Source: Macrolepiota albuminosa (taxonomy: Eukaryota; Basidiomycota; Agaricomycetes; Agaricales; Agaricaceae). From it: DNA of 64,000 nucleotides. The position numbers were made by a program, and so were the translations under genes. This document shows positions 45,410-56,708 of this stretch, piece after piece. The notes beneath the pieces were generated by a model that worked only from the letters and a program-made list of their open reading frames with translations, had not been told where the DNA came from and ran no database searches. Within the stretch, counting starts at the first letter, position 1; each line of letters opens with the position of its first letter. Where the stretch lies: contig JAMWFC010000005.1 of NCBI GenBank assembly GCA_027475525.1, forward strand, positions 930,001 through 994,000. The letters run 5' to 3'.

Positions 45410-45535
45410 ATTAAGCACTGAGTTGTAAAAACCAAGGCTTTAACTAAACAAAATAAGGTTGAGGCTAGGATTAAGCACTAAGTTCTCTATATATACTTGA
45501 AGTTTTAACTGAATAAAGTGAGATTTGAGTAGAGG
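45410..45535. repeat. Degenerate tandem repeat, period about 60-65 bp
   Basis: ATTAAGCACTGAGTT...TTTAACTAAACAAAATAAGGTT recurs as ATTAAGCACTAAGTT...TTTAACTGAATAAAGTGAGATT. Confidence 0.5.
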
Positions 45536-45551
45536 CTTAGTTGGAGGGGGT

Positions 45552-45570
45552 TTGGAGGCAGAGCCTCCAA
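45552..45570. repeat. Perfect hairpin in AT-rich block
   Basis: TTGGAGGC AGA GCCTCCAA: 8-bp arms, 3-nt loop. It is a GC-rich island in AT-rich surroundings. Confidence 0.7.
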
Positions 45571-47337
45571 TAAGCTACAAAATTCATGCTAAAAGCACAA
45601 ATTATAGCTTATCAATTTTAATATTATAACTTTAAAATAATTTTTTAAAAAAACTCTTCATATTTTACTTTTGCAGTTGCAATTTTCTTGCTATTTTAAA
45701 TTTGATTCTATTTATTCAAGCATGACTAAACTATTGTTATCAGCTTTTGCACATGAAATACTTTATTTATGCTTTGTACTTTTGCTCAAATTTACATATA
45801 TATTTTATACTATAATTATAAGCGAATTATTCTTCTTGTATTTTTCTATAAGTCTATTTATTTACTTTTAAAACTAGAATATAATTATTATTTATTATTT
45901 ATTGTTACTTTTTTTTTGAAATAAATATTTTAAATTTTTTTTTTGATTGTATCATTATGAACACCATAGATAACATACTGATAAGCAGCCTCTACAGGTC
46001 AGGATATTTATATTACCAGGGCAGAAATGCATTTATATACAAATGCCAGAATTTTTTTGAAAAACAGTATGGAACTCAATAATTTTCATAATACCCACTA
46101 AACCTTCCCAGATGTGGCTGAATCCAGGCATCCCATAGTAAATACCTGGTTGGAAGACATGGTTTAAACCTATAACCTTCTGCTGCATTTGTCAATATAA
46201 GTTATTTAAGAGGTATGGACTTGAGTAGTATTATTGCTGATGATGCCAACTATGGATGCACTAGATGTTATGCAGTACAATGCCATCTCCAGTGCTTGGC
46301 ATGCATAGTTGTGAGGAGTTCTGACAAAGTGCTGGTATGCTCAAGCAAATGGGATAAAATAATATACTAGAGCAAACTGTAAGTGCCAAAGTTTAGGCAA
46401 AAATATAGATAGTGCAATGCAATGTGCCCATAAATGGTACTGTAAATGATAAAAATGAGATAGACAATGCTAGCACCCAACTTAGTAACAAAGTTAGGTC
46501 AAGCTAGCGTGATTTGAACACTAAGTATAACTGGGTGCTTAAAGTGTTATAATTCATTGTTATGTACATGTTAAGTAGCTATCTTTTATACTATGCACTA
46601 TTTTTTAAAATAAGTCCATTTGCAGTGCTACTATTTAGTGCCTCTTCTTGTAGCTATAGGTAATGGCTATTTGTCAATGGCAACCTACAGCACATGGATG
46701 ATGGTGATCAACAGCATTACAGCCTATTGGCCAATGGCAACTCTAAAACTATTTAGAAATTGTATGAGTCTGCTTACTTTTTAATGTAATTCTGATTGGC
46801 CAGGCCACTCTGAGGTATGGTCAGAAAATTCTCAACAAATGCTATGAGTGTTAATTCCAGCATTAAACATTGTATCCTCTTCTGATAGATTTAAATGTCA
46901 GATTTGAGTGCATCCTGTCTCGTTGTCATTGATTTTTTAGACTTTTAATTAAGGTGTCTTGTCAAATGGCGCTGCCTACTGCTAACCCTTTTAGGTATTG
47001 ATTGGAGTATGGTCAGAGTCACCTTCCTGCCATTATACTAGCACTATAAGTCCTGAGTCTCCTAAATCCTTGAAGTCAAAGGATAGTGTGTGCTGGGAAG
47101 CTAATAAGTGGTGATTGAAAATGAAAAGCCTGTAATAGGGCACCAAAGCCAGAGCAGTCCTGTGTTCAAACAGGTCACTAGAGTCTTCAGTATGCTAAAT
47201 GTTGGTAGGCCTTTAGTATTTCTTGATGTGCTCAGTTTAAGTAGGAGCCTATTCCTGCTATATTATGCATCCTCCTGTGTCTTAGATCTTTTCAATTTAA
47301 ATAAAACATTAAAAGACTTGAAAATTAATTTAAATAG

Positions 47338-47519
47338 ACAATTGCACAAATAAAGCCAGAAAGCTCTAGGCTTTGAAGGTCAGGAAAGGCAAACTCTGGC
47401 TTATATAAGCAGTTTGTATGCAGTATTGAAGAGGCTATACTTGTCTGAATGATAGCTAAAGAACCAGTGCATTTCAAAAACTGAAAGTAGTACTAATAGA
47501 TAGTATTGAAAGAATAAAA
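47338..47519 (+). repeat. Dispersed direct repeat, copy 1
   Basis: From ACAATTGCACAAATAAA through GGCTTATATAAGCAGT to ACTAATAGATAGTATTGAAAG. It matches 48726-48889 with substitutions and indels. The pair could be worn terminal repeats of a roughly 1.5 kb element. Confidence 0.6.
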
Positions 47520-48725
47520 GAGGAAAGAAGAAAATAAATGAAGAAAAAGGAAGAAATAAAGATTAAATAAAGAAGATAAAAGGAGTTTTTTAACAGTCTA
47601 TATGTTATTTTCTGAAGTTATTTTGTATTTAATAGTTGCTTTGCAAAAATGGTCTTGAGTCTTGTAGAGCACTCTAGTGCCAGTATATATACAGCCAAGG
47701 AGGTAATATGCTGAGTGAAGCTGCTGGTAAAAAAACATATGTAGGTATAGAATTGCAGTCATTATTGCAAGATTTAAGAATAAATATTTACAAGTATCTA
47801 TAATTATTAAGTTATTATTAGATTCTATGAGTTCAATTTCCAACAATATTGTTGATATATACTTTGATACTTTAGATCTCCTTCTGCCAGCTATGTGACT
47901 GAGCTGTAGCCTTCAGAGGTTGTCTTTACATATTACTTCAGACATATTATAGCATGATATGTTTTATTTTTAAGCTGTGTATTGCATTTTTCTCTTATCA
48001 TATTTATCAGATTACAGTCTTATTGAAGAGAGTTTCAGTTGCAATATATTATATTTTTATTAGGCTAATAGATAATAATATTAATAAGTAAAAAAGCATC
48101 TTCATTGCCATTATATAGAATTTCAGAATAGTCAATTTCCAGAACATGATTTTGTTGAAGCATATTTTACTGCTATTATAGCAAAAAAGTTTCTTGGTTG
48201 GTTTTGGAACTGCAATTATCTCTAAAGTAAAAAAAACAATAATATATATTCATGTAAAAATATATGTAAATATCAATTAAATCAAATAGTAGCACAAGCT
48301 GCAAGAATTCTTTGTCGGTAAAGAAGTCCTAATCTTGCCTACTCCCACATATTGTAAGAGTGACCTCTAGAGGCTATGGCTCAGTTACACAGCTAGCAGA
48401 AAGAGATTCAAAGTATATTAGAATATATACTAATAATATCAAAATAACTACTCATCTGGCAGAAGAAGATTTAAAGAAAACAAGTCTAGGAATTTTCTAT
48501 GCTAGGATTGATGCTTCTAAGGTCTCTGAAGCATGGAAAACAACAACCACCACCATGCTATCCCACTTGCTCATTTTTCATATACTACTTACTAGGTCTA
48601 TCAAGGCATATCCTTACAGATTTGTCCTTAGCTATTGATTTAGCAGAGATAGATAACAGAATAGTAACATAGTAACAACTGTAGAGGACAACAAAACCTT
48701 AAAAACTCAAAAATTGCCTAAACAA

Positions 48726-48889
48726 ACAATTGCACAAATAAAAAGTGAACTCTGGCAAACTCTGGCTTATATAAGCAGTCTATATGTGGTTGTGGTGTTG
48801 AAGAGCTCATACTTGTCTAAATGATAGCTAAAGAATCGGAGCACTTCAAAGGCTAAAAATAGTACTAATAGATAGTGTTGAAAGAATAG
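48726..48889 (+). repeat. Dispersed direct repeat, copy 2
   Basis: Diverged copy of 47338-47519, same orientation, offset about 1.39 kb. Confidence 0.6.
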
Positions 48890-49660
48890 AAACAATAAAG
48901 TGAAAGAATTACAGAAGAAATAAAATAAATAAGTAAAAGAAGAGTGAAGAAATAAGAAGTAACATCTGTGGAACTCCTTCCACAGAGCCAGTGAGCACTG
49001 ATGACAAGCAGGAGTTGAGTAAGCTTAGAGCTTGAATTCTGTCTGATAGTATCTATATGCATACAGATGACAATGTTGTGACTTTTGAAGAGCTTGTCCC
49101 TAATCCTGAAACAAGGTATGCTTTATTTGCATATATACTTTGATCATGCTCTAATCTTACTTTATTTCCTCTAGGCAACCTGAGAAAAAAGAAGTTTATC
49201 CAGGTTCTTTTCATGTAAGCCATTTAGTGGAAGCCACTGTTATATTTTGCACAGTCAAAGTGGAATGCAAGAATGCTCTATTTGTTCATTTAGATAAACT
49301 TTTGCTTGTTGCCAAGACTGCAACTCAGATGCATGTTTTTTTTTTTGCTTTTTTCATTATTTTTTTACCTAACAATGCATGCCAGTTGCTGAATAATAGG
49401 ATAGCACAACTTTAAATAGCAGTGTCTTCTCAACCATCTCACATATCTCACAAGAGAAACTTGCGAGAAGATCCAGATGACTTTCCTACTCATCACATCA
49501 AACACACTGTGGTTGATAGTGGAGATGCTCTGCAACCTCTTATTATAGAGGCTGACTGGAAAGCACACTGCTTTTTTTTATGCTAGCTGAACAAAATACA
49601 ATGCATTGCTTTTAAATTTTATTTGTTAATAAATTTCAACTGTTTTATACTATTTATTGT

Positions 49661-49976
49661 TTCATGAGTCGGGGATTGGCGCACACGTGCGCCGCTATAT
49701 TGGAGTAGAATACATGTGTTACTTTACCCCCGCCTCTTAGCCCAGCAGTGTGGCTTGCCGGCGGTTAAAATCAAGTTCATTCATTCTTACTCATTAGTTA
49801 TGATTACCAAATTATCCGTTATTTCACCTTAGTATAAAAGGCCTAGTAGATCGTGTATTAGGCAGCTTTCACAATAATGATTACCAAATTATCCGTTATT
49901 TCACCTTAGTATAAAAGGCCTAGTAGATCGTGTATTAGGCAGCTTTCACAATATTAGGACTTACACCAGTTCTATC
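49661..49976. other. Junction back to normal base composition, possible tRNA-related SINE scrap
   Basis: Base composition changes at about 49670. TTAGCCCAGCAGTGTGG followed 20 bp later by GGTTAAAATC resembles worn A and B boxes of a tRNA-derived SINE (about 49736-49780). Evidence is thin. The rest holds the duplication at 49800. Confidence 0.25.
49800..49953. repeat. 77-bp adjacent duplication 20 (probable assembly artefact)
   Basis: Copies 49800-49876 and 49877-49953 identical. Confidence 0.9.
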
Positions 49977-50347
49977 TGTTGGGAGACATTCCACTAAGCC
50001 ACAGTGGCTTAGTGGAGTGTCTCCCAACATAAAGTAAACCTGACCCATCCGGTCGGTGGATACCCCCCTCTGTCCTAGGAATGCCAGGCTCGGTAGCCAC
50101 GTGCTAGTGATGTTTCTCCCAACCCTTATCAAATTTCGGGCTCAAAGGCTTCATGCCAGGATATTGCCCCTATCAGGGATCGATCCGCCGCCTTCTGGGT
50201 CGGTCGGGTTTACTTTATGTTGGGAGACATTCCACTAAGCCACAGTGGCTTAGGGATCGATCCGCCGCCTTCTGGGTCGGTCGGGTTTACTTTATGTTGG
50301 GAGACATTCCACTAAGCCACAGTGGCTTAGTGGAATGTCTCCCAACA
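49977..50347. mobile_element. Palindromic-end TIR element (MITE-like), copy 1
   Basis: It begins TGTTGGGAG and ends CTCCCAACA. Each terminus is a 53-bp palindrome (26-bp arms, 1-nt centre), and the inverted repeats extend further inward through TAAAGTAAACC(C/T)GACC, giving TIRs of about 69 bp. CTATC flanks both sides (49972-49976, 50348-50352). It has no coding capacity. True length is about 294 bp after removing a 77-bp duplicate at 50175. TGT...ACA ends with a 5-bp duplication do not fix the superfamily. Confidence 0.85.
50175..50328. repeat. 77-bp adjacent duplication 21 (probable assembly artefact)
   Basis: Inside MITE copy 1, at the same junction as in copy 2. Confidence 0.9.
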
Positions 50348-50616
50348 CTATCGTGAAGTTCTAATCCTGTGTGACGAAACTCTGCTCTATTGAGTAGACT
50401 TCCGTTACAGCCACGTGTCTTGCTTTCTATATATATCTGTTACAATAGATCAACAAAAATTGACCTCTAAGGCAACTGGTAGACGGGCACCCAGCTGAGC
50501 CTTCATGCACGACCATTCAGAAGTCATGGTCGCAATCGGTCCAGAGTGATTTCGCCCCATGTACGTGTGACCAAAAGATCTTAAGGATACAATCTATCTA
50601 TTAAGGGATCAAGGAA

Positions 50617-52043
50617 TCAATGTTGCATCAATCCTTCCTGCGCAACCACTAATCCATGTAATCGATGAGCCAACTCAAATTCGAGGTGTTCACGGCCATC
50701 TTCACCACCCCAGATATCCGTTCTGGAAAGGTCCATTCTCCCATCTCCAAGTGCATCTTCATAATCCCAGCTAGGTTCACCGACACCTTTCATGTTCTTC
50801 AGGACCCCTTGGAAAAAATGGTCCCGAAAAAGGTCATCAAGAGGGCGTATGGTAGGATCAGTGATGTGTCCAAGTCTGAGAGTCTTTCCAGCAACGTCTT
50901 CATAGCCAGCGACAAACGGAACAATGATATAGCCACGCTGTAAAAATTGTTATGAGACACAAATTCATGTAGATCAATGGAATAACACGCACATCAGGAT
51001 TGACAGCAAGCTGGTAGTCATCCCATGCATTATGCAGGTCAGAGCGCAGAAGCATCATGTTTTGAAGCGAGTCAATCTTAGTAGATCCCCCCATTTCCTC
51101 AAGGGGAGCAGAGTCCGTGATACGGCTGGGATAACCTTTCTTATTCCACTGTACATGTTCTCCAATTTGAGACCTTATGGGATTGAGGATCATGAAAAGA
51201 ACACACCTCTACAACATGTGCCCGTGGAAAGATATGAGCAGATGCAAAGCGCTCATACTGCTGGTCTTGAACTCTTTCACCTGATATGAGACAAAAATCA
51301 TCCCGTGCGCGCACGCGTCTTCGGTAATGTTCTCCCTACATATCAATCACTTAGATGTGGGAAAAGTCATTTGTGATGTGAGCGTACTCTGGTGGCAGTG
51401 TTAGATATGGTAGGATGGCGCGGCCGAGTACGTTGACTGATTAGATTGACTCTGATAGGACTGCCACCTGCGGAGAAGTGTGAGAGATAAGATAGTAAAC
51501 AGACCAATAGATAAGCATATACTCGGTGAAAGGATAATGTAGTTCCCTGATTCTGGTACTCCTGGACCAGGGGAACAAAGAGGTCCTTGTCCATGCGACA
51601 TGTCCTTATTGAATCTGAAGATGGCCCAAGGGGGAGTAGAAGTACAGATGATACTCGTGAGACAATCGTGAAATTGTTCCCAATTGATGAGGCCATAGTT
51701 GTAGAATCCTGAGATCGATAATGAAACAAACATCAGAATAGGGAAACACTTCAGTAGTCGGCAAATGCTTACTCGATACAAGGTTACCTTCAGAATCTCG
51801 CAGGAAGACTTTATAATCATCATTTGGATTATAGGGTGTCGTTTCTCTCTCGGTTCTTTCTTCAATCCACCTAGTTTTCCTATGTTCCCACTTGATGTGC
51901 CATCTTTCGAGCAGTAATCCTGCGGCTTCTTCATCGGTCATCCCGTCCCTAGACTCCATTACAAAATCTCTGGCGACCGCATGCTCATCCAACATGAAAT
52001 TCGGTGGGATTTCTGAATTAGGGTCAACGGTGATAGTGATCAT
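50617..52043 (-). CDS. HNH-nuclease-domain protein (fungal HNH_2-like)
   Basis: Six exons on the - strand with phase-consistent GT-AG introns: 52043-51773, 51708-51523, 51467-51388, 51335-51207, 51148-50993, 50937-50617, coding 380 residues. Exon 4 gives RARDDFCLISGE and SAHIFPRAHVVE; exon 5 gives LQNMMLLRSDLHNAWDDYQLAV. Together these are the two halves of the HNH module found in many fungal proteins of unknown role (AHIFP...LLRSDLH). Introns are 51-70 bp. The start was chosen at the ATG opening exon 1. It may bind or cut nucleic acid in the nucleus, but activity is unproven in the family. It is flanked on both sides by the same MITE. Confidence 0.85.
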
Positions 52044-52300
52044 AATAGGCGACCTTTTGAAATAGGATTTATACGTTCTTGAGTTGATGAATGGGTTATT
52101 CTGGCAAACAAAGACTGAAAAAACAAGGCGAGACTAATTTGAGCGCGTCGATGAGACGTGACGGTGGTTGCGAATAGAAAGGAGTTTTAACTTCGTGACG
52201 TCAGATGCCCCGACTAGTCACAGTTACTACACTGCAGCTTTATGTTTGAGCAGCCGCAGCAAGTGGACGTGTCGCTCATAGGCATACAAACAAGTAGTGG

Positions 52301-52561
52301 TTGATGGATTCGACAGTGAGCCTCAGGCAGCGCGGGCAGATGGAGATTCATATATTCATATTCAACCCGTCTGATCCGGAAGAGATGCTGGTTCAGTGGG
52401 ACGTGTCCCGTCCTCAGCTGGGTGAGCAGGGCGAGATCCCGAATGAATCTGAGGTAATACTTGGATGGGAGGGGTATTGTCGAGTTTTTGTGGCTTTGAC
52501 ACTTGAAAATCTGTCTCCGTATATATATCCTCTGCGTGATGTGCCATTACAAGACCTGTAG
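52301..52561 (+). CDS. Hypothetical short ORF (86 codons)
   Basis: Acidic, open frame with good-looking composition (FIFNPSDPEEMLVQWDV) and no recognised domain. It could be an exon of an unrecognised gene or chance. No partner exon found within 500 bp. Confidence 0.25.
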   Translation: MMDSTVSLRQRGQMEIHIFIFNPSDPEEMLVQWDVSRPQLGEQGEIPNESEVILGWEGYCRVFVALTLENLSPYIYPLRDVPLQDL

Positions 52562-52694
52562 AAATTGGCGGAAGCTGCTGAAAAGTACCAAGTTTTTAGG
52601 GTGATGCACATCTGCAAACTTCAAATGATCTATGTAAAAGTTGTTTCTCTAGCTCTTGCCAACAGCACAGTTGCGGCATAGTGCCAGAGTTCGG

Positions 52695-52848
52695 AATGGT
52701 TGGCCGAGAACAGTAGAGCTCAAGGTTTCTGTTTTCCTTTTTCGTGCAAGGCTTGCACTCTCATCGCCATCAATGGTTGGCCGAGAACAGTAGAGCTCAA
52801 GGTTTCTGTTTTCCTTTTTCGTGCAAGGCTTGCACTCTCATCGCCATC
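52695..52848. repeat. 77-bp adjacent duplication 22 (probable assembly artefact)
   Basis: Period 77 in non-coding sequence between the HNH gene and MITE copy 2. Confidence 0.9.
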
Positions 52849-53066
52849 CTCTTTGCACTGCTGAGCGCTCTGTCGCTTCACCACCGTCAGCTTATAGATT
52901 TTGTCCTTTGGCCATCACAGTCTATAGCCTTCGTTGTCACAAGCATCACTACTTGCAAAGTATGACACCTACCGTTTTGATGAGTTTGCGAACTCATTGT
53001 TCATCTATCACTGCAAATTCACTACCTAGTTTCAGAAAGAACAAAGTCGCATTCTTCCGTGAACCC

Positions 53067-53436
53067 TGTTGGGAGACATTCCACTAAGCCACAGTGGCTT
53101 AGTGGAATGTCTCCCAACATAAAGTAAACCCGACCCATCCGGTCGGTGGATACCCCCCTCTGTCCTAGGAATGCCAGGCTCGGTAGCCACGTGCTAGTGA
53201 TGTTTCTCCCAACCCTTATCAAATTCGGGCTCAAAGGCTTCATGCCAGGATATTGCCCCTATCAGGGATCGATCCGCCGCCTTCTGGGTCGGTCGGGTTT
53301 ACTTTATGTTGGGAGACATTCCACTAAGCCACAGTGGCTTAGGGATCGATCCGCCGCCTTCTGGGTCGGTCGGGTTTACTTTATGTTGGGAGACATTCCA
53401 CTAAGCCACAGTGGCTTAGTGGAATGTCTCCCAACA
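53067..53436. mobile_element. Palindromic-end TIR element (MITE-like), copy 2
   Basis: 370 bp, same orientation and about 99 percent like copy 1 by eye (one indel at TCAAATT, a few substitutions). AACCC flanks both sides (53062-53066 and 53437-53441), so it is an independent insertion. It carries the same 77-bp duplicate (53264). Confidence 0.85.
53264..53417. repeat. 77-bp adjacent duplication 23 (probable assembly artefact)
   Basis: Inside MITE copy 2, with breakpoints identical to those in copy 1. Confidence 0.9.
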
Positions 53437-53441
53437 AACCC

Positions 53442-54909
53442 TCCCTCGGCTCCCTGTTTTTTGAATTTACTCTTTATTATTATTAAGTAAACAGTCTAAA
53501 AAAATGGAAGGTCGCCTCGGCGGCTGATACGCGCTCAAACTAATACAAACCAATGAGCTGCTTTTCTCAACTTAACAAGTGAAAAAAGGTTGTACCGGTT
53601 TTCCGAGAGGGCTCGCAGAGCCGGTCTCGGTCGCAGAGTTAGGATTTTTGTACCTGCTGTGACGGCTACGTGACAGTAAGCTAAGGGTAGTGGTGGGTGG
53701 GTAACGCGTAAAGTAATTGGACAAGTATTCAAAACGCTGTCAACTAGAAACCAATCTTATGAGATAAATTGTCCCTTCCTTCAGCTATGTAAACTCACCT
53801 AGAGAGCAATCGTCGAGGTGGTTGTCCCTGCCGGGCTCATGTCTCGGATTGCTCTCTAAGTGTGGAGATCACGTGTGTTGCGCGATTTGAAGCTCTCATT
53901 ATTCTGATGTTTTTGATATCTCCAGAACCTTCAGTGCTCAACACTCTGAACTTGTACCAAAAAAGCTCAAATCGTGTACATAAAATTTTTGATGTTAAGT
54001 TCCAAGGGTGGGCAGATAAGTAGCACGATTCGATTGCTTTTATGCCGTGTCAAGCATGCTGCAGTAAATGACTTAAAATTTATACCCGTCGAGGTCTTGT
54101 TCTGCTACTGTCGGTTCTACCTCCTTGTGTTCGTCTGAATCCTCATGCTAATGCATTTTTTTCTCATTATGGCTAAGAGCTACCACCCCCCAAGTCTTTT
54201 TAAGTTTCATTGTTGTGCTGCTGTATTAGGTCCCTTCCTAGCAGATCGCCCATTCATCTGTGCCATCATGAAGTGCCATGGTGATAGTCAACTCCATAGT
54301 AACATAGTTGATCCTTCACTGCAGCGCTCATGTACTAAGAGTAACATGAAGTGTCATGATCCTCTTGCAAAGGTTTCAATTGATGCTCTTTAAAGATAGA
54401 CAAAGAACCTGTATCACAAGCGACAGCATTTCACTGCTCACCCGCCTTGTCTCCAGCACAGGTTTCTAGTAACGATCCTTCGAACAAAGTATAGCTGATG
54501 ACAATGCCTATTGGCACTCGTGCATACTTGCATGCATGATTTGAGCATATCCGCAAGGCAGGCTCCAGACTGAATATACTGGCATAACAAACAATGTGTC
54601 GGAAATTGATACTGTGGGTGTTATGATACAAATTGAAAGGATAAATACTACCTGCGTCGATTAGATAACCACATCCATGGACACCCCTGTGGCTTGCAGG
54701 AATCAAGTTGCGATCATGAAAACCACGCATGGGTTCCCAGTGGCTCACGTAGACGTTTTCCTGGACAGTTGTGATGATACTGTCGAGATGCGAAGTCCAG
54801 GTCGATCAAGAAGCAGGAAGTGGAAGGATTCGGGAGAAGAGAATCTTATTGGAGCTGATCTAATTGAATTTGATTGTCTTGGCTACAGCGCAGCTTTCCT
54901 CTTCATTCC
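53442..54909. other. Intergenic region without recognised gene
   Basis: Short ORFs only (for example 54145-54393 +, 54431-54748 -), none with motifs. Contains a hairpin at 53800-53858. Confidence 0.5.
53800..53858. repeat. Inverted repeat with 12-bp arms
   Basis: TAGAGAGCAATC (53800-53811) and GATTGCTCTCTA (53847-53858), 35-nt loop. Possibly a small foldback element or an RNA hairpin. Confidence 0.6.
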
Positions 54910-56523
54910 ATGTCTGGGTGGAATGACAGACCCAATTCGATGCGCCGAATGTCTGGCCAGCTAGGTGGTGGTCGTCGCCGGTGGCTCCTCTGTGGCCTCG
55001 TAGTCCTCATCATCTTCTTCATCACTCATCCTGCAAGCATCACCATGCCCAGTCATTCCCCTACAATCACCACTGAAGCCACCCAAGACGCTGAAACCAC
55101 TGAAACCACTCAATCTACCAAACCCACTGAAGCCAATGAAGCCAAGAGGAAGTGGGCTGTTCCTCCGACCTTAGAGAAGCTGAGACAATGGGAGCATGAT
55201 CTTCCGCAACATAACCTCGACTTGCCCTATCCAGAAGGTAAAGATGGTCGCTACGTCAAGTTCTCGAACCAAGTGAAGGGGCTGGGCTGGAATAATGCTT
55301 TCAATGAAATGTGCGTGCATTCGTCTCTATCCCTGATCATAGTATTTACATTTGCACAGTTTAATGAACACACATCTTGCATACGAGTCAAAGCGGGCAT
55401 ATGTGTTTCAGCCGTTTGTCTGGAAACAGGAGCACTACCCGTGGCCGCCGGAGGTCTACCGGAAGAATGAATCCCCCCCTCATACTCCTCTCAATGCTAT
55501 TATATCCGGACCGTCTGCGGGCGGTCCTTGGGACGTGGGTGATGATGCTCCGCGTTCTATATCCGAAGAGTGGTTTGATGTCGTGTGCCCACGAAAGGAA
55601 CGACGTATCATCAACACACGTGAAGTTAAACCCATAATTGGCTGGGCAGATGGCATTGACACGTTCAACTATTGGAAAAAGATACTTCTCAACGCGCCCG
55701 AGCGCTGTATAGAGATTGAGTCGCACGAAGAGGACTTTTATCCCCAGACTTTCGACCTGTGGCTCTGGGGTAATACACGTGTCCTTTCTCTGTGGCCCAT
55801 GTTTTCCCAATCACCTACTTCTCGCCTCCTCGAACCTTCCCCCATTGTCCTATCAGCTGTCGAAAGAAATGCATATCTATTCAACTCCCGTGGACCCCGT
55901 TCAAAGCACCCAGTCTCCCGCAGTCCCTACGACCGCATGCTTGCCATTCATGCCCGCCGTGGAGATTTCAAAGAGGCCTGCTTGCAACTCGCAAAATGGA
56001 ACTCGACATTCTATAGCTGGAACTTACTTGAAGATCTTCCTGACGCTTTCACGCCTCCGCCAGGCGGGAAAAAAGGTGAAAACACACCCGAAAACATTGA
56101 AAAGTACCTGGAACACTGCTTCCCACAATTTGACGACATAGTAGCAAAAGTCCGGGACTCGCGGTACGATTATCTGCGACAGTCAAAAACGGGCTACAAA
56201 ACACTCGATGTGCTTTACCTGTTGACAAACGCGGAGGGTGAATGGCTTGACCAGCTCAAGACAACTCTTAAAGAAGATGGCTGGCATACCATCGTTACAA
56301 GTAAGGATTTGGAGCTCGATCAAGAGCAGACTGAGGTGAACATGTCTGTTGACATGGAGATTGCACGAAGGGCAGCAGTGTTTGTTGGTAATGGGGTAGG
56401 TGTCTTCACTCTTCTTGTCAAGATTTGCCTGATGCTATTATGCAGTGGTCCTCCTTTACGAGTAACATCGTTCACAAGAGATTGGTAGATGGAAAAGAGC
56501 CTATCAGTTGTCGTTTCTACTGA
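54910..56523 (+). CDS. Type II membrane glycosyltransferase-like protein (O-fucosyltransferase-like)
   Basis: Exons 54910-55310, 55360-56395 and 56446-56523 (introns 49 and 50 bp) give 504 residues in frame. A basic patch RRMSGQLGGGRRR precedes one membrane segment (WLLCGLVVLIIFF), then a Ser/Thr-rich stem, as in Golgi type II enzymes. The lumenal part has KFSNQVKGLGWNNAFNEI, the LAIHARRGDF motif (HxRxGD, used by fucosyltransferases to bind GDP-fucose) and a C-terminal FVGNGWSSFTSNIV. Such genes are common in Agaricomycetes. An upstream in-frame ATG at 54874 is an alternative start. Donor and substrate are inferred. Confidence 0.8.
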
Positions 56524-56708
56524 TTGAATGAACCCGGGTTCGTTCAGTCCTGCTATCTATGTACTTGATGCAAGCGTGAAGCTATCCGTAATTTTCCATA
56601 TGTATTGTGTTTATGGTTGATATTGCAACGGGATGATATTATCCCCGGAGAACGAATCCCACGTGTATCTTAGTCTATACCACACACTCCTTTTCATCTT
56701 CGTGACCA

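Larger units (their letters stand above)
44771..49660. other. AT-rich gene-free block
   Basis: About 4.9 kb of very AT-rich sequence, in sharp contrast to both flanks. ORFs are short, without motifs and full of homopolymers. It contains its own repeats (listed separately). No RT, transposase or host gene motif was found. It may be decayed transposon sequence or an AT isochore; the origin is undetermined. Confidence 0.7.

Noticed and set aside
44771..49660. Mitochondrial DNA insertion
   Set aside because: AT-rich but lacks any mitochondrial gene motif (cox, cob, nad, rRNA) in any frame I read.
49977..50347. CRISPR-like array from repeated palindromes
   Set aside because: Only two palindromes per element, TSDs present, two dispersed copies: a transposable element in a eukaryote.
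50617..52043. HNH gene as a homing endonuclease of an intron or intein
   Set aside because: It is a multi-exon nuclear-type gene with the fungal HNH layout and no host intron or intein splice motifs around it.
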